DNA of 40,683 nt from Candidatus Zhuqueibacterota bacterium (GTDB taxonomy: Bacteria; Electryoneota; RPQS01), in NCBI GenBank assembly GCA_003818605.1, contig RPQS01000033.1, positions 1 to 40,683 of the forward strand, read 5' to 3'. The position numbers and the translations under genes were made by a program. Below are positions 8,430 through 15,084 of the stretch, piece by piece. How positions within the stretch are numbered: the first letter of the stretch is position 1; each line of letters opens with the position of its first letter. The notes under the pieces are model-generated. The model was not told the origin of the DNA. It saw nothing but the letters and a program-made list of their open reading frames with translations, and did not search any database.

Positions 8430-9074
8430 TTAGGGCAAGAGATCGGTCATGGCTGCGTTCACGGAAATCATTTGCTCTTCGGCGAGCTTCAGAAAGAGCA
8501 TTTGCGGCCGCTCGATGTTGTGATCGGCCAGTTTGACTATAAATTCCGCATTGACAACAAGCAGATCTCCCTTTGCTCCGCCAAGCCGCGATGCCGCCGC
8601 CTCATTGGTTTGATCATAGAAGAGAGCAACGGGAATCTGATAGGTCTTGGTCACGCCATGAATGCTGAACTCGCCTTCGGCCACAGCTTTCGTTGTTTCG
8701 CCGGGCTTCAGACTTGACTTCTCCGAGGAAATGAACCGTTTAAAAACGAACGATGCGGTGGGATACTTGGCTGTTTCCAAAAAATTATCCCGCATGTGAT
8801 CGTTGCGCATACCGATTCCGGTATCGAGCGTATTCAGGTCCACTTCGAATTTCCCGGATACAGTAGCTGTAATGTCCGCAAGATTCAAATCAATCGAACC
8901 CGTCACGCTGCTGGTGTGTCCGAGAATTTTTTCGATCGGGGCATCGGATTCAAACTGCACCACATTTTTTCCATCATTCGGTACGGTCTTAAAGGTCTTG
9001 ACTTCGGCGCGAGCCATTGTGCCGGAGACAATCAAAACCATGAGGATTGCGAGATTGCGAAATATTCGATGCAT
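8430..9074 (-). CDS. YceI-family secreted/periplasmic protein
   Basis: 214 residues. A signal peptide (MHRIFRNLAILMVLIVSGTMARA) precedes a YceI lipocalin-like beta-barrel of about 170 residues. Family features include FESDAPIEKILGHTSSVTG near the N-terminus, VDLNTLDTGIGMRNDHMRDN in the middle (consensus D..t...rD.hlr..fLd) and LETAKYPTASFVFKRF. YceI proteins bind polyisoprenoid or amphiphilic molecules in the periplasm and are often stress-induced. A strong SD (ACGGAGGTTCC) precedes the ATG. Upstream DNA is AT-rich with a TATAAT-like hexamer near 9160, but I could not find a convincing -35. Confidence 0.9.
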   Translation of the reverse strand: MHRIFRNLAILMVLIVSGTMARAEVKTFKTVPNDGKNVVQFESDAPIEKILGHTSSVTGSIDLNLADITATVSGKFEVDLNTLDTGIGMRNDHMRDNFLETAKYPTASFVFKRFISSEKSSLKPGETTKAVAEGEFSIHGVTKTYQIPVALFYDQTNEAAASRLGGAKGDLLVVNAEFIVKLADHNIERPQMLFLKLAEEQMISVNAAMTDLLP

Positions 9075-9191
9075 TGGAACCTCCGTGTTTCAATGTTTTG
9101 TCTATTTTGGACTCAGATGTACTTTTAGACTCTCTGAGCCAATTAAATGTTCCTCAAAATATCTGATTATAACTAACAATTTATATGTTAA

Positions 9192-9497
9192 TTATTTAGC
9201 AATTTCTTTCAGCTTTTTGGCCGGAGTGAATCTGGGAACTTTTCGAGCTGGAATTTCGATTTTTTCACCGGTTCGGGGATTCCTGCCCTGCCGGGCGGCA
9301 CGCTGGCCCAGAAAAAAAGTTCCAAAATCAGTGACCGTGACTTTATCGCCGTCCCGGATGATGTCGGCGATGGTCTCGAACACGGCAGTGACAACCTCTG
9401 AGGAAAATTCGCGGGTGATTCCGGTTTTTGCAGCTACGGCTACGGTGAGTTCTTCGCGGGTCATGGGGCGATCTTCCGACCTTGAATTGCTATTCAT
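9192..9497 (-). CDS. HU/IHF-family DNA-binding protein
   Basis: 101 residues from the longest start. A second ATG at 9464 gives the 90-residue form beginning MTREELTVAVAAKTG, which matches the usual HU length and has GGAAG upstream, so it may be the true start. The basic beta-arm signature is present: TVTDFGTFFLGQRAARQGRNP, then EIEIPARKVPRFTPAKKLKE. HU proteins are dimeric nucleoid proteins that bend DNA. The promoter at 9530-9558 leaves a leader of only about 25 nt before the first ATG or about 60 nt before the second. Confidence 0.92.
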   Translation of the reverse strand: MNSNSRSEDRPMTREELTVAVAAKTGITREFSSEVVTAVFETIADIIRDGDKVTVTDFGTFFLGQRAARQGRNPRTGEKIEIPARKVPRFTPAKKLKEIAK

Positions 9498-9529
9498 AAC
9501 ACAATGGTATTTCTTGAATTGTTGTGGAT

Positions 9530-9558
9530 AATATAGGTGCTGTGGGCGGGATTGTCAA
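9530..9558 (-). promoter_or_regulatory. Sigma70-like promoter of the HU gene
   Basis: On the minus strand TTGACA (9553-9558) is followed by a 17-bp spacer and TATATT (9530-9535). This is nearly a consensus strong promoter, as expected for an abundant nucleoid protein. Confidence 0.8.
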
Positions 9559-9675
9559 GTCGGCTTTTTTCAATTTCTATGTGGTCACATTGCGGACACA
9601 TGCCTACAGATTTGGAACCCGACGCGGATTTTTAGAGTGCAAGATTGCGCAAAGAGATATAGCTTGGTATATTTG

Positions 9676-9956
9676 GCTTGCCGGGCGGGTGACACACCCG
9701 CCACGGCGGAAAACACCATTGCCGGTCGGGAGACCGACAACGGCGAAAAAAATTCCGGTCGGGTTGCCGCCCAACACCCGGGAGGGTGTTGGCTAGTTAT
9801 TAACCCGGCTCGGCGCACTTTGCGGTGGCTGTGCTTGCCGGGCGGGTGACACACCCGCCACGGCGGAAAACACCATTGCCGGTCGGGTTGCCGCCCAACA
9901 CCCGGGAGGGTGTTGGCTAGTTATTAACCCGGCTCGGCGCACCCTGCGGTGGTTGC
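9676..9956. repeat. Palindromic mosaic repeat, two tandem copies (R1)
   Basis: Copy 1 spans 9676-9830 and copy 2 spans 9833-9956. The copies are nearly identical except that copy 1 carries an extra 33 bp (9731-9763), which itself ends with a duplicate of CCGGTCGGG. Each copy is built of hairpins: GGCGGGTG-ACA-CACCCGCC (first copy 9684-9702), a GGTCGGG/CCGACC element, and an AACACCC/GGGTGTT element. Parts recur near 22.8 kb and 32.3 kb. Together with the promoter at 9530 and a further module at 9965-10008, this explains the 577-bp stretch with no gene. Open frames across it are fortuitous. Confidence 0.85.
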
Positions 9957-9964
9957 AGCAAAAA

Positions 9965-10008
9965 GACCCCCCTTGTGTCCCCCCGTGAACGGAGGGAGAG
10001 CAAGATTC
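9965..10008. repeat. C-tract/G-tract repeat module (first copy)
   Basis: The segment starts GACCCCCCTTGT and ends AGCAAGATTC. A related segment lies at 33986-34032 (starts GACCCCCTTCTATTCCTCC, ends GGTAAGATTC). A shorter relative may begin at 40440. The opposed C-rich and G-rich halves allow a hairpin. Confidence 0.55.
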
Positions 10009-10074
10009 CGGGCAGATCAGGGGATACGTTCACTTCGTTCAGTACAGGTCTGCCTCGGCGAGATAAGGAACAGA

Positions 10075-10530
10075 ATGTTACCTGAAAAATCTACGTACAC
10101 ATGTGCAATTCACTGGCAGGGCGATAACGAAAACTTCGACAGTTTTCCGCGCCGCCATCGGATCGAATTTCCGGGCGGACGAGAGGTTGTTTCGGCGGGA
10201 GCAAATCTCATTCAAGATCCTTCACAGACTAATCCGGAAGAACTTTTCGCGGCGGCGGTGGGTTCCTGCATGATGATGACGATCTTGGCAGTGTTCTCGC
10301 GTTCCAGAATTCCGGTTATTTCCTATGAGGACCATCCGGAAGCACTGTTGGAATTAGTGGAGCGGCGTTTTCGCGTGACGACAGTGACACTACGTCCGCG
10401 AATGGTTCTGAAGGGAACGTTTGAACGCGAGAAATTAGAGAATCTGATACAGAAGTCGCACGCCAATTGCTTCATCACGCTATCGGTGAACTCTGTCGTG
10501 GTCGTGGAACCGGAATTTGTCATGGAATGA
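10075..10530 (+). CDS. OsmC-family peroxiredoxin-like protein
   Basis: 151 residues from the ATG at 10075, chosen because AAGGAACAG lies directly upstream and because the frame further upstream runs into repeat DNA. Both conserved OsmC cysteines are present: C65 in VGSCMMMTI and C132 in SHANCFITLSVN, with the NPEELFAAAVGSC helix typical of the family. OsmC/Ohr proteins are dimeric thiol peroxidases that reduce organic hydroperoxides or handle persulfides. This one resembles the general OsmC/YhfA branch more than Ohr. The FmdB-like gene follows 26 bp downstream. Confidence 0.9.
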   Translation: MLPEKSTYTCAIHWQGDNENFDSFPRRHRIEFPGGREVVSAGANLIQDPSQTNPEELFAAAVGSCMMMTILAVFSRSRIPVISYEDHPEALLELVERRFRVTTVTLRPRMVLKGTFEREKLENLIQKSHANCFITLSVNSVVVVEPEFVME

Positions 10531-10556
10531 CAACCGGATTTTTTACGGAATACCCC

Positions 10557-10808
10557 ATGCCTATTTACGAATATCGCTGCAGCGGATGCCAGCGCGTGAT
10601 TGAAGTCTACAGCCAGACAGCTTCTGCCAACGAACCGCCGCCCGAGTGCCGCTGCGGAACTCAGAGTTCCTTTGAGCGCATTTACTCCGCCTTCGCTACG
10701 CAGAATACCGCTTCGGGCTGTGATCTTGCGGATTGTGGTGGAGGAGAAGGACACGGGCCAGGCCATACGTGCTGCGGCCAATGTTCGTGTGGACACAGCC
10801 ACGGTTAG
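10557..10808 (+). CDS. FmdB-like zinc-ribbon protein
   Basis: 83 residues starting MPIYEYRCSGCQRVIEV, the standard FmdB/CxxC_CXXC_SSSS N-terminus. The ribbon uses C8-x2-C11 and C32-x-C34 (ECRC, one residue shorter than a typical CxxC knuckle). The tail is rich in Cys, Gly and His (C54, C59, then HTCCGQCSCGHSHG) and may bind additional metal. The ATG at 10557 gives the canonical N-terminus. Its SD is weak, so translation may depend on coupling with the OsmC gene upstream. The family's function is not firmly known; some members are described as regulators of formamidase or methylotrophy genes. Confidence 0.85.
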   Translation: MPIYEYRCSGCQRVIEVYSQTASANEPPPECRCGTQSSFERIYSAFATQNTASGCDLADCGGGEGHGPGHTCCGQCSCGHSHG

Positions 10809-10892
10809 AAAACGCGCACGGAAAGGTTACCCGGCGCATTGGGGCAAACCGCACACTAATGAACTCTCTATGGCGAAAAATTAACTTTTTGC

Positions 10893-10920
10893 TTGACAAA
10901 TAGGTCAAAAGTATTAAATT
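10893..10920 (+). promoter_or_regulatory. Promoter of the LytM/M23 gene
   Basis: TTGACA (10893-10898), 16-bp spacer, TAAATT (10915-10920). The leader to the ATG at 11077 would be about 150 nt. I saw no recognizable riboswitch in it. Confidence 0.6.
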
Positions 10921-11076
10921 CTTCACGTGAATGGTGAAAGGCTTGTTGCCCAAAAGAACAAATTTGTTGTTTCTTTTGAGTTTGCACCGTGATCGTGGTC
11001 TGATGGAACTGCCCCCCGCCTTTCGCTGCGATGGCACCAGTCCGAGACCCTACCACTACAACCCTCGCAGGAGTGA

Positions 11077-12006
11077 ATGCCGCAGCGTAAGTTCAAATTA
11101 ATTTATCTGTCGCACGACCTTACCAAAAAGGTCGAGTTGACTTTGACGCACCGCAAGGTTCGGGCGGCTCTGCTCGGGCTTGCGGTTTGTTTTTTAATTA
11201 CGAACGTCGTGGCCGGGCTGGTGGCCAGTTTTCTGATCAACTCACGCGAGAATGAAGCTCTCCATCAGGAAAACCACAAGCTGCGGGCGCAGATCACGGA
11301 GCTTGAAACACGGGTAGCCGGAATTAATAAAGATGTTTCGCTCCTTGCCCAGACCGATAAGCTGCTGCGGATGATGGCCGACTTGCCGCCTTTGGATGCT
11401 GACGTACAAAAAGTCGGTATCGGCGGCGCGCCCAATTTAGCTCCGGCCGATGCGGAGTTGCCGGAACTGGCTACGGCAGTTTGGTCTTTAGATCGAGTCG
11501 AGCGGGAAATTGATCTGCAGCGGGCCAGCTTTGAAGAGATTCATCACAAGCTGACGGTAAACGCGGAACTACTGAATCACACTCCTACCATCCGACCCCT
11601 TGCCGGCGGCTATATTTCCTCGGGCTTCGGGATGCGGCGGGATCCGTTTACGAAGCGGGTGGAACCGCATGCGGGAGTGGATATTGTGCAGCCGCGCGGC
11701 ACACCGATCATGGCCGCGGCCGAAGGTCAGATTATCTATGTGGGCCGCTACTACAGCTACGGCAAATTCGTGGTGATTGATCACGGCTTCGGCTATCAGA
11801 CCGCCTACGGCCACTTGAATGACTGGTCGGTGCGGCAAGGTCAATACGTATCTAAAGGGCAAGTCATTGGATCGGTCGGTTCCACGGGCCGAGCCACGGG
11901 CAGTCACTTGCATTATGAGGTTCGAGTGAACGGACGACCGGTGGATCCCACCGACTATTTCTTTGAGGATGCCGCCACTCTGCCGCCGACGGCACAGAAA
12001 CAGTGA
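11077..12006 (+). CDS. M23-family (LytM) peptidoglycan endopeptidase, membrane-anchored
   Basis: 309 residues. A short cytoplasmic N-terminus is followed by one transmembrane helix (about 29-53), a coiled coil (about 57-95 and 138-160) and a C-terminal M23 domain (about 178-295). Zinc ligands are H198 and D202 (PHAGVD) and H279 (SHLHYEV), with H246 (AYGH) and H277 as the catalytic histidines, so the active site is complete. It would cut peptide cross-links of peptidoglycan in the periplasm during growth or division. The N-terminal motif SHDLTKKVELTLTHRKVRA is basic and faces the cytoplasm. A strong SD (GCAGGAGTGA) precedes the ATG. It is monocistronic, with its own promoter and terminator. 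Confidence 0.93.
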   Translation: MPQRKFKLIYLSHDLTKKVELTLTHRKVRAALLGLAVCFLITNVVAGLVASFLINSRENEALHQENHKLRAQITELETRVAGINKDVSLLAQTDKLLRMMADLPPLDADVQKVGIGGAPNLAPADAELPELATAVWSLDRVEREIDLQRASFEEIHHKLTVNAELLNHTPTIRPLAGGYISSGFGMRRDPFTKRVEPHAGVDIVQPRGTPIMAAAEGQIIYVGRYYSYGKFVVIDHGFGYQTAYGHLNDWSVRQGQYVSKGQVIGSVGSTGRATGSHLHYEVRVNGRPVDPTDYFFEDAATLPPTAQKQ

Positions 12007-12030
12007 GCGTAAGACAAGTTAATGTATCGA

Positions 12031-12060
12031 CCCGAAGCCCAAGGCTTCGGGTTTATTGTT
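12031..12060 (+). terminator. Intrinsic terminator of the LytM gene
   Basis: Perfect 9-bp stem CCCGAAGCC / GGCTTCGGG (12031-12051) with a CAA loop, followed by TTTATTGTTT. Confidence 0.85.
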
Positions 12061-12074
12061 TCTGTGGTTAGGGC

Positions 12075-12103
12075 TTGCGGCTTTTCGGAATTTATGGTAA
12101 TTT
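12075..12103 (+). promoter_or_regulatory. Possible promoter of the restriction-modification genes
   Basis: TTGCGG (12075-12080), 17 bp, TAATTT (12098-12103), about 75 bp before the methylase start. Both hexamers are imperfect. No C-box-like operator or controller protein gene was seen. Confidence 0.35.
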
Positions 12104-12176
12104 AGTAGTTCAGTAATTTGCTTTTTTCGTTACGGCTCGACACCCCAAGTTGTCAATTCACATATCACAATTGTCT

Positions 12177-13424
12177 ATGTCAACATATCCGGATCTTTTC
12201 TTAACAAACCACGAGAAAAAGGTATCGGCGTATTCTCGGAAGGATCAGCCGACTGATCCAGCAACCGTAACGCCAAAAACACCTCTTTCCACACTTAATC
12301 TAAACTGGCGTGAAAAAGATCTGCCAGAGCGTTTCCGCACAAAACATGTGCATCGGTTGCACCCGTACCTTGGGAAATTCATTCCACAAATTGTAGAAAT
12401 CTTTTTACGTAAATATTTTTCACCGGGACAGACCATTCTAGATCCGTTCTGTGGATCAGGTACGGCTTTGGTCCAAGCCAATGAACTGGGGATGAATGCT
12501 ATTGGCTACGATGTATCGGCTTTCAATGTGATGTTATGCAAAGCAAAACTGGCACGGTACAATCCCGCGATTGCGCGGGATGAGCTAATGGATATTCTTG
12601 AAAGCGTACGCGCTGTGATTCCTTTAGCGAGCAAACAAGGTCATTTATGGAAGCAAGTAGAGGAAGAACTCGGCCTTTCGGAGACTGACAATAGTTACTT
12701 AAAAACGTGGTTCGCACCGGAAGCACTACATCAGCTACTTACATACCGTCGTTTCATTGATACACGTGCGTACAAATACAAAGATCTGCTGCGTGTTGTC
12801 TTGTCGCGTTCCGCACGTTCGGCTCGGCTCACTACTCATTTCGATCTGGACTTTCCAAAAAAACCACAAAACGTGCCTTATTGGTGCTACAAACACTCCC
12901 GCACGTGTGTTCCGACTACGGATGCATTCAAGTTCATGCACCGTTACACGATCGACACTGTCCAACGGATTCAGCAGTTTTCCAGCATTCGAACTGACAG
13001 CACAGTTGACGTACGCCACGCTGACAGTCGACGTGCTCGCTTCCCAAAGATAGACGGAGTAATAACGAGTCCACCATATGTGGGTTTGATTGATTATCAT
13101 GAGCAGCACGCTTACGCCTATCACCTGCTCGGACTGGTTGATGCAAGACACAACGAGATTGGACCGGCAGTCGGTGGTTCAAGTCAAGTTGCAAAAGAGC
13201 AATATGTTCAGGACATCGCTTCAGTATTTTGTCGAGCTTCCGACGCAATGACACGTGGCGGACGCATGATTGTTATCGCCCATGATAAGGCGTACTTGTA
13301 TAGCAAAATTGCGCAATTAGTAGGAGTGAAAGTGGAAGCCGTCGTCGAGCGGCATGTCAACCGGCGTACTGGACGACGTTCGAATGAATTTTTTGAGTCG
13401 GTTTTCGTCTGGAAGAAACCCTAA
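12177..13424 (+). CDS. Type II DNA methyltransferase (alpha-type, SPPY motif)
   Basis: 415 residues from the ATG at 12177. A TTG nine codons upstream is possible, and neither has a clear SD. AdoMet motif I is DPFCGSGT (89-96) and catalytic motif IV is SPPY (298-301). The roughly 200-residue insert between them would hold the target-recognition domain, giving alpha-class motif order. SPPY is usual for N4-cytosine enzymes. The C-terminal half (GLIDYHEQHAYAYHLLGL, then GGRMIVIAHDK) resembles methylases paired with MjaII/TdeIII nucleases. It would protect host DNA from the nuclease encoded 20 bp downstream. The gene is visibly AT-richer than its neighbours, which suggests transfer. The exact base modified is an inference. 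Confidence 0.88.
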   Translation: MSTYPDLFLTNHEKKVSAYSRKDQPTDPATVTPKTPLSTLNLNWREKDLPERFRTKHVHRLHPYLGKFIPQIVEIFLRKYFSPGQTILDPFCGSGTALVQANELGMNAIGYDVSAFNVMLCKAKLARYNPAIARDELMDILESVRAVIPLASKQGHLWKQVEEELGLSETDNSYLKTWFAPEALHQLLTYRRFIDTRAYKYKDLLRVVLSRSARSARLTTHFDLDFPKKPQNVPYWCYKHSRTCVPTTDAFKFMHRYTIDTVQRIQQFSSIRTDSTVDVRHADSRRARFPKIDGVITSPPYVGLIDYHEQHAYAYHLLGLVDARHNEIGPAVGGSSQVAKEQYVQDIASVFCRASDAMTRGGRMIVIAHDKAYLYSKIAQLVGVKVEAVVERHVNRRTGRRSNEFFESVFVWKKP

Positions 13425-13444
13425 CCAAAGAGACGGAATCCCAT

Positions 13445-14278
13445 ATGACTAAGCAGGAAGCGATGAAAATAGCGATCCAGACACGTATCAAGGAGCTTAT
13501 GGACAGAGTAATGGATAACGTGTTGATCAAGGATCCGTTTATTACCGAGGAACATCGGTCTAAAAAACCATTATACGCGGCTCTCGTGCCTGACGAAATC
13601 TTTAAAGGTTCTCATTTTGAACGCAGGTTTGTGACTCCATTCGGGAAGGTCTGGGAATCGCTTGCAGAGGTGGCAGCCTCTACAGGACTTGGAGAGGCTT
13701 CCCAGAACAAATCAATCCAAGGGACTGTTAAGTCTGAACGGCTACGACGTATCACACAAGTCTTAAACACTTTGGAACACGCCGAGAAAGGTAAAAAGAA
13801 AGTTAAGCCAGACTGGAAAAGTGAATTGGAATATGTCCTTCAGGGAAAGGGGGAGAATGTACCGGTAGTGGTGGTTTGTGATGTATACGCCGAAGATAAA
13901 ATTAAAAACCGGAAGTATGCCTTCGAAATTAAAGCACCTTTGCCGAACAGCGATCAAACAAAGGTGAGCAAAGAAAAAATTCTAAAACTCTACAGTATGG
14001 AACCTCGACAGGTGAATGGAGCGTTTTACGCGCTCCCGTACAATCCATATGGGAAAAGAGCAGACTACTCATGGAGCTTTCCTGCTCGATGGTTCAACAT
14101 GCGTGAAGATGAAGTTGTTCTCATTGGGGATGAGTTCTGGGATTTTTTGGGCGGGCCGGGTACATATAGGTCATTCATCAAGGCTGTGAATGAGATTGGT
14201 GGAGAGTACAAGGAACGGATTTACCGTGAGTTTCTTGGCATAGATCCACCACCTGACAGTCTTGAAGTGAGTCTCTGA
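13445..14278 (+). CDS. TdeIII/MjaII-family type II restriction endonuclease
   Basis: 277 residues. The PD-(D/E)xK core appears as VVVVCDVYAED followed by FEIKAPLPNSDQTKVSKEK, with E161 and K163 in the EIK motif. The segment from EIK through DQTK-x-SKEK is the hallmark I associate with the TdeIII family (PF09520), whose characterised members recognise GGNCC. It would cut unmodified foreign DNA. The gene follows the methylase by 20 bp, so the two form one R-M operon of about 2.1 kb bounded by ordinary housekeeping genes. Base composition is low in GC like the methylase and unlike the flanks. The specificity is inferred from family membership only. The 188 bp between this gene and 14467 show nothing recognizable. 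Confidence 0.85.
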   Translation: MTKQEAMKIAIQTRIKELMDRVMDNVLIKDPFITEEHRSKKPLYAALVPDEIFKGSHFERRFVTPFGKVWESLAEVAASTGLGEASQNKSIQGTVKSERLRRITQVLNTLEHAEKGKKKVKPDWKSELEYVLQGKGENVPVVVVCDVYAEDKIKNRKYAFEIKAPLPNSDQTKVSKEKILKLYSMEPRQVNGAFYALPYNPYGKRADYSWSFPARWFNMREDEVVLIGDEFWDFLGGPGTYRSFIKAVNEIGGEYKERIYREFLGIDPPPDSLEVSL

Positions 14279-14466
14279 TTTGCGGTTGCGTTTTACTCCG
14301 GTGGTAACTCTCCAGAATCACCTGTCTGCACGAAATCCCGAAAGACGGAGGCCTATAGAGAGACTCCATGGCAAACAATTTGCCACCGCGAATAGACGCC
14401 AGCGGGATAAAAAAACCGCATGGCGAATAAGGCGGAGTTCCGACAGTACACGCACAGGAAAGAATC

Positions 14467-15078
14467 ATGATTCTGAAAACACATCCTGACAATCCGAACA
14501 TCCGGCATATTCGCAGAGCGATTGAAGCTCTCGAAGCCGGAGAACTCATTGCCTATGCCACGGATACGATCTACGGCCTGGGCTGCGATATTCAGAGCAA
14601 GAGCGGCATCGAGCGCGCGCTGAACCTGAAAGGCTATTCCAAATATCACGCGCTGTCTTTTTTATGCGCGGATTTGTCCGACATCTCCAAGTACGCGCGC
14701 GTGGATACTCCCGCGTATAAAATCTTAAAGCGGTGCCTGCCCGGCCCCTTCACTTTCATTCTTCCCGCGACGCGGGAGACTCCCAAGCTCTTGCTGACCA
14801 AGCAGCAAACCGTGGGGATTCGCGTCCCCGAACATCCGGTCTGCCACACGCTGCTGAAAGAGTTCGGACGGCCCGTTCTTTCCACGAGCGTCACCAGCCG
14901 CACGGGCGAAGCGCTGACCGATCCGGAAACCATCGAGACAGAATGGCGGCATGAAATTGCCGTGATTCTCGATTCGGGCATCTTAGCCAACACCGCCTCG
15001 ACGGTAGTGGATCTTACCGATTCAGCCAATCCGACGATTATCCGGGCGGGCAAGGGAGATCCCACACTCATCGGCTAA
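14467..15078 (+). CDS. YciO/YrdC/Sua5-family protein (threonylcarbamoyl-AMP synthase fold, YciO branch)
   Basis: 203 residues. The YrdC fold signatures are present: GELIAYATDTIYGLGCDI at the N-terminus, PGPFTFILPA, VGIRVPEHPVCHTLL and ASTVVDLTD near the end. The loop NLKGYSKYHALSFLCADLSDIS and the later STSVTSR read like the YciO branch. The KxR motif of true Sua5/YrdC is replaced here by KGYSKYHA. YrdC/Sua5 make threonylcarbamoyl-AMP for the t6A37 tRNA modification. The role of YciO proteins is less certain, so this may not be the main t6A enzyme. The SD is AGGAAAG. The membrane-protein gene starts 6 bp after the stop. Confidence 0.87.
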   Translation: MILKTHPDNPNIRHIRRAIEALEAGELIAYATDTIYGLGCDIQSKSGIERALNLKGYSKYHALSFLCADLSDISKYARVDTPAYKILKRCLPGPFTFILPATRETPKLLLTKQQTVGIRVPEHPVCHTLLKEFGRPVLSTSVTSRTGEALTDPETIETEWRHEIAVILDSGILANTASTVVDLTDSANPTIIRAGKGDPTLIG

Positions 15079-15084
15079 GCCTAT

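Noticed and set aside
9585-9854. Short open frames across the 9.7-kb region in both strands
   Set aside because: They translate the palindromic repeats; the same peptide pieces recur at 32.2-32.4 kb because the DNA repeats, not because a protein is conserved.
9676-9956. CRISPR array
   Set aside because: Only two long copies with internal hairpins and an indel, no regular short repeats with unique spacers and no cas genes.
10809-11076. Riboswitch or leader RNA before the LytM gene
   Set aside because: The roughly 150-nt leader shows no conserved riboswitch core or attenuator pair that I can recognise.
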